Origin: Trissonchulus latispiculum
Lineage: Eukaryota > Nematoda > Enoplea > Enoplida > Ironidae
Reading direction: 5' to 3'
DNA: 64,000 nt
Assembly: GCA_030248195.1 (NCBI GenBank)
Contig: JASAND010015835.1
Location: 29,325 to 93,324 of the forward strand
This document shows, piece after piece, positions 35,201 to 64,000 of this stretch. The translations under genes and the position numbers were made by a program. How positions within the stretch are numbered: position 1 is the first letter of the stretch; the number at the start of each line of letters is the position of its first letter. The notes beneath the pieces were generated by a model. That model was not told the DNA's origin, made no database searches, and saw only the letters and a program-made list of their open reading frames with translations.

Positions 35201-36890
35201 TGTCTTTTTAACATTTTAGGTCTCATGTCTGCTCGTGGCATTCTGCACAATCCTGCGCTGTTTCGTGGAGACTCAGAGACTCCCATTGAGTGTATTAAAG
35301 ATTGGGTTAGTCCCGTTGTAGATTATAGTTATGTGGATAAGATTATAATGATTTTGATCTCCGCCGGATTTCTATTTTAGTTTCAGTTCGAAATAGATTT
35401 TAATTTACTTATTTCGTTTCATCGTTTTATTAATTTGATATCTTTTTGGCAAACTTCCCCTACATGATTCCTTATCCCAATCCGGCATCAACAAACTTTA
35501 TGAGAACTCAGAATTGGCGGCTTGCATAGTATTATAGTTGTGGTTATCTGGTTGCAACTCTCAGTGGAATAGAACAGCGGTCTTATGCAAGTTCGGAAAT
35601 AAGCAACTCGCCATGCAACTAGCTGTCCACTTATCTTTACAGCCATGCTGTTATTTGAGGGGACAAGGTTTTCTTTATATTTTCTTTCATTTTCTTTTTC
35701 TTTTTCTTGGGAAAGAAGAAAACTTCAATAGCGCAAGCTAAGATTTGACAGTTGTCAGCTTCAATGATATAAACAATGTGTTTAAAGGCGAAAATATATA
35801 TATACACACTAAGCAAAGGTGAAAAATGCAAGTGTTGCCAATAGCGTAGACTTAGCACAGTATGAAGCCATCAATCATATTTTAAAATGCAAGGAACATT
35901 TCTTTTTCTTTTTCTTTATTTAAAGAAAATTTCTCATTTTCTTTCATTTTCTTTCATCTCAAATAACGGCATGGCTGTTGTAACTACAGGGAACTTGAAA
36001 AAATCACAGACAATAGGTGACCGAAGGAACGAGTCACTGGCTTAAACTAAGGTTGAGCACTCCAGTGCAGAAATACACTTTTATAAGGCTTTTCAAAGCC
36101 TGAACAAAATGCCTGCCAAACAGAGAGCACTGAAGCTCCAGGAAATAGTGACAGGAGTCCTCCGATTCCACTGATGAAATTGTAGATACTGTAGATGTAG
36201 TAGTCAACATTTTTCGTATAGAGTCCCAGCCACACCCCATTTGCTTTCGCGTTGAGGGGTAACGCCAGCTATCCACCACTCCTAGACTTTCTCCAAAGTT
36301 AGGGGCAGCGCCTGCTAAACTTAGGAGAAATCTTTTGAAACGGGCACTGTAGGTCTCCTAACTCCTTCCTCGACAGCTCCCAGACTTCCTCCTATGTAGT
36401 CTCTTAGGTGGGTACTGAGGAGAATCTTTTGGAACTCGGCCCCGATCTTTGCCTGAGGCAGTGTGTACCCACTGACCTGAAAGTCGACCCGGAGGACCCG
36501 CGACCCACTTTCAACTAATCAGTCAGATCCACTTTATTGTAAATGCATAACGTAAACGTGCCAAAGCGTGTTCCCGACGATCTCGCAAGCATAGTATTCA
36601 GAAGAACTTTGTCTATTCTTAAATTTTTATTGTATTTGTTCGTTGGTGATTGTCTACGGATGTTGTTTTCAATGACGATTTAGGATTTATTTTATATTTT
36701 GTACTTCTGCTAATAGGTTCACATTTCTTTGAGTCTGGGAATGTCTTTCACACAGTTTCATCATCATTTGATGTTTATGATTGATCGACATCTTACCAGA
36801 GCTCAGAAGCAAATCTTTAATCGACTCCAATGCGTTCCGGCCGTACTCGATTATCTTGACTCCTGGTTAGGCCCGACGTGGAGAGACTAA
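20206..36890 (+). CDS. DUS4L: DUS4L-like tRNA-dihydrouridine synthase, eight exons, 311 aa
   Basis: Joined exons: 20206-20291, 29649-29770, 29910-29985, 30459-30500, 30959-31099, 34625-34833, 35220-35305, 36717-36890. The enzyme is an FMN-dependent reductase that makes dihydrouridine in the tRNA D-loop; yeast Dus4 acts at U20a/U20b. Signatures in order: VCAPMVRYSKLPFRKLVRKY near the start; FTPMI; PLIVQFAANN; NCGCPQ with the catalytic Cys; ISVKIRI; LTVHARTPTERHQPVH (the flavin/tRNA-binding HxRT motif); IPVMANGDI; SARGILHNPALF; a helical C-terminal region with FHHHLMFM. The length is close to the human protein (317 aa). One junction is abnormal: exon 4 must end at 30500 to keep frame, but the GT is at 30500-30501, so the donor is one base off. 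The 9.4-kb first intron contains a gene on the other strand, and later introns hold large palindromes. A polyadenylation signal AATAAA is at 36984. Confidence 0.9.
20332..20357. repeat. Short perfect hairpin
   Basis: ATAGGGGTCGC and its exact complement GCGACCCCTAT are separated by a 4-base loop. It lies just inside DUS4L-like intron 1 and is followed by a short run of TGCGCAGATCC-like repeats (20400-20450). It may be one end of a decayed element. Confidence 0.6.
20983..21405. repeat. Tandem repeat, period about 163-164 bp, 2.6 copies
   Basis: Units start at 20983, 21146 and 21310 with TTTTCTGG and share GGTTCCACTTTGCCGT and GGTCCATAGTAGGCT. The period is not a multiple of three, so the long open frames through it on both strands are shadows of the repeat rather than a protein. 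Confidence 0.9.
21415..21800. repeat. Tandem repeat, period about 148 bp, 2.5 copies
   Basis: The marker GGTACCAAATGAAAGCCCT recurs at 21460, 21608 and 21755 (GGTATC in the last). Each unit also has a GGGGTGGGGTGGGG tract. It directly follows the 163-bp array but is unrelated in sequence. Confidence 0.9.
21801..22582. other. Intronic DNA with G/C-tract remnant and AT-rich low complexity
   Basis: A G/C-tract element remnant (about 22000-22340) is followed by a TA-dominated stretch at 22445-22560. An AATAAA on the minus strand (22450-22455) could serve the gene at 22583-24038. Confidence 0.5.
22583..24038 (-). CDS. Unrecognised 255-aa protein with MGC N-terminus, nested antisense in a DUS4L-like intron
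   Basis: Two coding exons on the minus strand: 24038-23757 (94 codons, donor GTAAGC) and 23068-22583 (161 codons, acceptor TTATTGCAG), joined in phase 0. The protein starts MGCISSKKKK. Gly2 followed by Cys3 and a lysine cluster is the classical context for N-myristoylation plus palmitoylation, so attachment to the inner face of a membrane is likely. The first exon is rich in Ser and in short acidic stretches; the second has a basic, Pro-rich start (PCPKKKEPLPRR), a Gln-rich middle, and an ordered-looking C-terminus containing VSVIDGKLYIDYEYIAPIPR. I do not recognise the family. Both splice sites are canonical, codon content is protein-like, and a SINE copy lies in its intron. There is no membrane segment or signal peptide. 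An exon-like stretch at 24981-25197 upstream could belong to a longer 5' part or to another transcript. Confidence 0.75.
23168..23455 (+). mobile_element. Diverged tRNA-derived SINE, third copy
   Basis: It shares GCCGCAAAACTGC.., GCAGCTATCCATTTTTAACTGG, GGAAGGTAA and a GGCTTCGGG block in the same order as the SINEs at 11849 and 12721. The tRNA head is badly decayed. It sits in the intron of the minus-strand MGC gene. Confidence 0.55.
24981..25197 (-). other. Possible minus-strand coding exon
   Basis: After an acceptor-like TTAAATTTAG on the minus strand, an open frame encodes a Ser/Thr/Pro-rich stretch including KSPWGTAQKVSGPLSEWMEN and ends at a weak GTATAT donor. Base composition is more even than in the flanks. 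It could be a 5' exon of the MGC gene or of another antisense transcript, or chance. Confidence 0.3.
25331..25808. repeat. Inverted repeat, arms of about 130-150 bp
   Basis: The left arm (about 25331-25460) and right arm (about 25655-25808) are reverse complements, including GGGTCTTATCTC against GAGATAAGACCC and TTTTCGATTTCGCGAAATTC. Related single-arm sequence is seen near 5245-5310 and 30860-30950, so this is an interspersed family. Confidence 0.75.
26233..26308 (-). pseudogene. tRNA-Phe(GAA)-like pseudogene or SINE head
   Basis: Read on the minus strand: D-arm ATTAGTGGTAGAGC, anticodon loop CTGAAGA (anticodon GAA), and T-arm GCTTCGATCCCCGC. The anticodon region ACTGAAGATC matches tRNA-Phe. 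The acceptor stem pairs only at its outer four bases and the anticodon stem has a mismatch, so this is probably a decayed tRNA or the head of a SINE rather than a working gene. Confidence 0.55.
27141..28084. mobile_element. Foldback element, 944 bp, with AGTAAATAC-type subrepeats
   Basis: TATATGTCGTAGTAATTTC at the left is matched by GAAATTACTACGACATATA at the right, and the mirror pairing continues inward for roughly 400 bp (GGCATGCC, CGTCTGGAGTTTA and AAGGGGGTGCATGAAG are met again in reverse). The outer 200 bp of each arm is built of short units around CAGTAAATAC. The centre (about 27530-27690) pairs less well. There is no open frame of note. It lies in DUS4L-like intron 1. Confidence 0.85.
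28085..29648. other. End of DUS4L-like intron 1, no gene recognised
   Basis: AT-rich unique-looking sequence. The open frame at 29035-29238 shows no recognisable pattern. Confidence 0.5.
30083..30304. mobile_element. Short foldback element, about 220 bp
   Basis: The left half (ATTTACGG, GGGGTTGTGAAACCCGAGTG, CTCGGGCTCCGC) is mirrored by the right half (CTCCGCCCTCG, CACTCGGGTTTG, AACCCCTCGCAG, CCTGTAAAT). Pairing covers almost the entire length. It fits inside DUS4L-like intron 3 between exons at 29985 and 30459. Confidence 0.8.
31164..32391. repeat. 1.23-kb near-perfect palindrome
   Basis: The arms 31164-31765 and 31784-32391 are reverse complements over about 600 bp with only scattered differences and small indels, around an 18-bp loop (31766-31783). 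The outer ends are TAGCAAACTTAAACTGG and its complement. Neither arm holds a long open frame, and no clear target-site duplication flanks it. It lies in DUS4L-like intron 5. Confidence 0.93.
32686..33438. mobile_element. Foldback element with tandem subrepeats in the arms, 753 bp
   Basis: Each arm carries about five to seven copies of a 16-17-bp unit (GTTGCCCCCACG on the left, CGTGGGGGCAACTGT on the right), then a unique part mirrored between about 32795 and 33325. The exact 8-bp sequence AAGTTAAT flanks it (32678-32685 and 33439-33446). The structure resembles Drosophila FB elements in form. The open frame at 33241-33462 simply reads the subrepeats (DVGTSDVGATVVG) and is not a gene. It is inserted in an AAGTTCATAAGTTA-rich stretch that begins GGGCCCGTTGCATAAAA. 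Confidence 0.85.
33994..34120. mobile_element. Small inverted-end element, about 127 bp
   Basis: CAATGTTATCAAC at the left is matched by GTTGATAACATTGGCCCC at the right, with AAACCCGTGTTAA against TTAACCCGGGTTT inside. The interior is made of TTAAC/GTTAA repeats. Confidence 0.65.
34131..34386. mobile_element. Short GC-ended element, about 256 bp
   Basis: The ends TTTGAGGCCAACCGACCGCCGG and CCGGACGGCGTTCGCCGGCCTC AAA are imperfect inverted copies, GC-rich against an AT-rich interior. No coding capacity. Confidence 0.65.
36047..36240 (-). pseudogene. Possible DEG/ENaC channel fragment (second membrane segment)
   Basis: A minus-strand frame encodes YYIYSIYNFISGIGGLLSLF followed by PGASVLSVW and a stop 24 residues later. 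In the degenerin/ENaC family the second transmembrane region carries an IGGxxGLFxGxSxLSxxE pattern, which this resembles closely. The Glu at the pattern's end is replaced and the family's second Gly is Ser. Only this piece is present; just upstream on the minus strand is the repeat at 36257-36443. It may be a broken copy or the last exon of a gene whose other exons I could not find. It lies in the final intron of the DUS4L-like gene. Confidence 0.4.
36257..36443. mobile_element. GGGCCGCGTTGCAAAA-family element, truncated copy
   Basis: It shares GTTAGGGGCAGCGCCTGCTAA, TTTTGAAACGGGC and the AACTCGGCCCC end with the copies at 19310 and 55368. Confidence 0.6.
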
Positions 36891-36983
36891 ATTAATATTC
36901 GGGACTACATAGGTTGTTATTATTTTTACAGTTATTCATCTTTTACTGTTTCTGTTTTGATGGAATCGTGACCGCATATTTTA

Positions 36984-36989
36984 AATAAA
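36984..36989 (+). promoter_or_regulatory. Polyadenylation signal of the DUS4L-like gene
   Basis: AATAAA lies 94 bp after the stop codon at 36890, a usual distance. Confidence 0.55.
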
Positions 36990-37094
36990 TTCTTAATCGA
37001 ATTAAATTTAGTAGGTTAGGCTGATTGCATCCAGTATATAATTTCATTCTGGTTAATCATCGGTTAAATACGATCTAAGGAAAGTGTGTGAAAC

Positions 37095-37763
37095 ATGAAT
37101 AGAAGAACGCAGGTAGTTTCTCCATTAAAGCGTATTAAAGCATCCTTTGCATTTAATGAAGAATATTGTGTTCTACTACTATCAGCCGCGTTTTAAACAG
37201 TACGTCGCGACCTTGCATTTTTTAGGCAAATGTTTGGCAGAAATTCTTAAATTTTCAAACAATTTTAAAAGTTTTAAAGCCAAAAAATTGAAAACAAAAC
37301 GTTAAGTTTGTAAAAAAGGGTGCTAAGCTGAAACTTTCTATTTTGGCAACTTTAGAAAAAGGGATCTCTGTTGTTGTCGCTGACTAGTAGCGAAGAGGTT
37401 CTATCGGAAGGCAAAAAGCAGGATCTTCGGGCACTTGAAGCCATCGCCCGAGTTTCAGCGAGAGAGGCCAAGCCGACAGACATATTCCTGGATTACTCCA
37501 AGATTAGTCAAGGATTGCCAAGTTTCTTCAGTCTGGTTACCATGACTGGAGTTTTCGTCACAGCTGTTTTGCTAGTTTCATCGGGGATTATCTTGGTAGC
37601 AACTCCAAACAATAATTCCGTCCATCTTTTGTATCTTACTGGGTGTGCCTTTGTGGTGGTTGGAATAGCTTTGGTTGCTGCCACTGTATTACTTCAAAGA
37701 AAGAATATGGACTGGATTGGATCACGCATACCCATTACGCAGCGAATTTGGGCATTTCAGTAG
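37095..37763 (+). CDS. Small two-pass membrane protein, two exons, 141 aa
   Basis: Exon 1 is 37095-37112 (ATG and five more codons, donor CAG-GTAGTT) and exon 2 is 37356-37763 (acceptor CAACTTTAG), joined in phase 0 across a 243-bp intron. Residues 1-60 are hydrophilic and charged (EGKKQDLRALEAIARVSARE). Two hydrophobic segments follow at about residues 70-92 (FSLVTMTGVFVTAVLLVSSG) and 102-123 (LYLTGCAFVVVGIALVAATV), then a short basic tail with WIGSRIP. A short loop joins the segments, so both ends probably face the same side. I do not recognise the family. Exon 2 is convincing; the tiny first exon is chosen because it supplies a start codon in the right phase close by, and is less certain. 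The gene starts about 200 bp after the DUS4L-like stop, on the same strand. Confidence 0.65.
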
Positions 37764-39420
37764 TGGCAGAGATGTAAAACAGTTAATGTTAAGTTGCTTA
37801 TTTCATTTTGCTGCATTTTTATGTTTATTATAGCAGTAAAACTGTTTTAGCTCAATGTTACAAACACAGCTGCGAGATCTACTCAGACGGTTGTTTGTAG
37901 AGGGAGAGGGTCTGGTTTCAGAAATCCATAATTCCGAGCAATTTAGGATTTTTCGGGCATTCCGTAGTGCGTAGTAGTGGTCAGCTACAGCTACCTATTT
38001 CATTTTATCAGGTATGCAACCACAATCTCAACCTTTTCAAAAATATGTTATATCCTTGTATAGCAGTGACGAACTCGACAGTTTGAAACTGCAATAATAA
38101 GATTCCTTCTCCCACTAACACAGTAACGTTACCGTATTCTGCTTGGGTCACCGTTGTAGAATGGAAAGATTGAAACACACAATAGTGTAGCTAATGCTTT
38201 TTTAACAACGTATCCATTTACGTTTACATTTTTTGTGTTTCACGGAGCGGGGCCACCTTTATAGGGTAAGTTAACATGACCTTCAACATTCATTGAAAAA
38301 ATTTTTATATATTTATGTCAGCTTAGGTCTGAGCTAGAGGGCGCTGAATTTAGCTTAGCAGATCATAAACTTCAGCTTGATAAAGCTTATTTGGGCGAAA
38401 ATAATTACGGCAAAATGAAAGTGTGCTGAGCTGAGACTGGGATGGCTTAGTATATTAAGCTCTAACGAAAGGATAGGTGAATGGTCGGAGAAGCCACGGG
38501 TAAGTTTATCTACTTCTTTTATTTCATTAGTAGTTTTCACTATTTGCTTTCCCGATGCAGAATTGAAATAGGGTATTTTAAAGATTAACTGAGTGCATTA
38601 AATATTAATAAATTGTTCTGATAGTAGCATGTGTTTATTTTATTATCAAACATCTGCTATATTGGCTCATAAATTTGGAATGACTGTTGACAGGTTCCAG
38701 TTCATAGATTAGGTAACAGCAAATTTTTCAACGTCTTCCGTAAATAAAATAATTTTCGAAATATCAAATAAAAATTTTTAATTTTCTTGTTTATACTGAA
38801 ATTTGTGCTGGTTGACTATTTTTTGACAATTTCTCTCTCACAAAATGTTAACACGAACTTTTCTGATAGTTTTGAAACCACAGTTTAATAGTCTTGTACC
38901 ATTGTCTGAAGATAAAGAAGATTCAAGCTGGTTTCAGTGGGCTCCTTTGGGCATCAGAAACAGTGCTTTTAACTTATTCTCAAAGAAACTGGCAATATTT
39001 ATAGCTTTATAAAAGACACTGTTGAACGTTTGAAGTCCTATTGTGGTGTTATGTTCATTTTAGTCATAAACTTAAAAACCAACTCAATATTTTAAAACAC
39101 ACTTTCCACCTTTAGTGTTTCTGTTTTCCTTGTCTTTAGCATATGTTTAAGTAATACTGGATGGTTAAATGATGCTCTAAAACGTATAATAGAAACAGAC
39201 AATTTAGTTTTAAATAAGTTTAATATTTTTTGCTCTTTTCGGTATTGTCGGATGTCGATTAACTGTTTCACAATTAGTAAACCACTATTTAGCCAAACAC
39301 ATATGAGATAGGACTTTAGTTACTTGGTTACCAAATGATGTTTGCAACTGCTCAGCCTCGCTAACTGATTTTGTATTTCATAATTTCACTGTCTCTCAAT
39401 TTTGATTCTAGCATGACCTG
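37764..39420 (+). other. Intergenic DNA upstream of the Flamingo-like gene
   Basis: AT-rich, with AATAAA at about 38743 and few repeats. Just before the Flamingo start is an acceptor-like TTTTGATTCTAG at 39401-39412, which suggests that an untranslated 5' exon lies somewhere in this stretch. Confidence 0.45.
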
Positions 39421-62923
<23,503 letters not shown>

Positions 62924-62976
62924 GTAAGTACATACATAATTTGTTGTTGTTTTCTCCTTCTTCTTTTCTGATGTAG

Positions 62977-63097
62977 CGATACGGCAGACCCCATAATAGA
63001 CCCGGCCAGTCAAATGCGGCTGGCTATCTTCAGGATGTCCAGAACTTTCTTCGGAGTTGTACATTTCTGCAGTATGCATCACAATATGATGGATCAG
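62977..63097 (+). other. Possible next or alternative exon after the GAIN exon
   Basis: A very strong polypyrimidine tract and TGTAG acceptor lead into an open stretch in phase 0 (RYGRPHNRPGQSNAAGYLQD), ending at a possible donor CAG-GTGCAA. The peptide does not resemble the expected CELSR continuation, and frame 0 stops soon after if the donor is not used. The antisense strand has a longer protein-like frame (63184 down to about 62950). I cannot decide between a variant exon, an antisense gene fragment and chance. Confidence 0.25.
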
Positions 63098-63184
63098 GTG
63101 CAATTTGTTAGCCAGGAAACTGGCCCCCGCGAAGATAGACCCGCTGAACCAGGTTGCCAGAGTATTTCCTAAAGCTGTCGACAT

Positions 63185-64000
63185 CACGATGGACGAATTT
63201 TTTCTTTTTATAGCTGAGTGAGGGGACCCCTGATATAGGTGCCCTACTAAAGTAAACCCAGAGTATGCATTCGTATGCCTTAGGATTGTAACCTTAATAA
63301 ACTAGCCTTTTACGAACTGAATGACCTTTTTATCGGAAACTCAAAGTGTATTTGCACTTTCATTATTCATATAAAGTTCGAATTAAGGGAGGGGGTCGCC
63401 AATTTTCTCCCATCTCCGATTTTTCTTATTTTCACACACGTATTTTGTACTTCACATGGGTCCGCAAAACAAGACAGTTGCTATTGTTGCAACACTTTCC
63501 CTACCATTCACAATAGTCCTCCAAAGGTGACCCCGACATGTGGCATTTGATGTATTGGCTAGGCCGTAGTTCTTTGTCACCCTATGTGTACACGACTTCG
63601 AAACCCTCAGAGAGGTATAGTGACGTAAACACTAAATTGTAGGGATTTGAACTGCAATGTCTCTTAACTGGATTGACCCTGGACTCTAAAAATCTGTCTT
63701 GGTTTTGGACACATATGGGGTATATTATACCCGAAAATAAGGGAAATCGTCACTATAAAATTTGGTACCCGGCGACCCCCTTAAATAGGGTCTATCGTAA
63801 GGACTTTTCCGTTACAATACTAGAAATGTATCACTTCGGCCATTTGGAACTCAATGGTTTTTAAGTTAGTAAAATGACATAGTGTTAATTAATCTTAGCA
63901 CATCTTCTGGCTTATTTTTAGGCCAACATTTATGGGGGGGTTCGAAGTTGCCCCCCATGGCTCACCAAAAATAGGTGTGGCATATTTTTGAAAAACATTT
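63185..64000. other. Intron or intergenic DNA at the window end, no gene recognised
   Basis: No exon of the remaining Flamingo protein was found. A G-tract element remnant begins near 63935. Confidence 0.5.

Overview
This window is nuclear DNA from an animal, most likely an invertebrate. The genes are split by GT-AG introns, the noncoding DNA is AT-rich, and the intergenic and intronic space is full of short nonautonomous transposons, tRNA-derived SINEs, foldbacks and microsatellites. The deciding gene is a Flamingo/CELSR protocadherin-GPCR with nine cadherin repeats, an architecture known only from metazoans. There is no sign of bacterial organisation. I cannot name the species.

Layout on the + strand: 1-4281 is repeat-rich intergenic DNA. 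At 4282-15889 lies a complete six-exon gene for an RNF25-like RWD-RING E3 ubiquitin ligase (853 aa with a very long proline/serine-rich tail). At 20206-36890 lies a complete eight-exon gene for a DUS4L-like tRNA-dihydrouridine synthase (311 aa), whose first coding exon sits 9.4 kb upstream of the second. Inside that first intron, on the opposite strand, is a two-exon gene at 22583-24038 for a 255-aa protein starting MGC (possible N-myristoylation/palmitoylation) that I do not recognise. At 37095-37763 is a small two-exon gene for a 141-aa protein with two membrane segments. From 39421 to at least 62923 runs the Flamingo/CELSR gene: 18 coding exons could be joined in frame, giving 2050 residues, from the signal peptide through nine cadherin repeats, the EGF and laminin-G domains, a laminin-type EGF and the hormone-receptor motif to the start of the GAIN region. 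The seven-pass membrane part lies beyond the window.

The four recognised or complete gene units serve unrelated jobs (ubiquitination, tRNA modification, an unknown membrane-linked role, planar polarity/adhesion), so no shared pathway is implied. The linkage that stands out is positional: a gene nested antisense inside another gene's intron.

Most of the unusual content is mobile DNA. Four elements have exact 8-bp target-site duplications (TSDs) and CAGGG-like or related ends (hAT-type), several with long G/C tracts. A 919-bp element with 22-bp inverted ends is inserted at TTAA, and a neighbouring tandem copy preserves the empty site. A 1.23-kb near-perfect palindrome, a 0.94-kb foldback and a foldback with tandem subrepeats in its arms lie within the DUS4L introns. 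tRNA-derived SINEs of at least two kinds occur, and a 565-bp CA microsatellite sits in a Flamingo intron. All exon models were built by eye from splice signals, reading phase and remembered family sequence, without transcripts or database searches.
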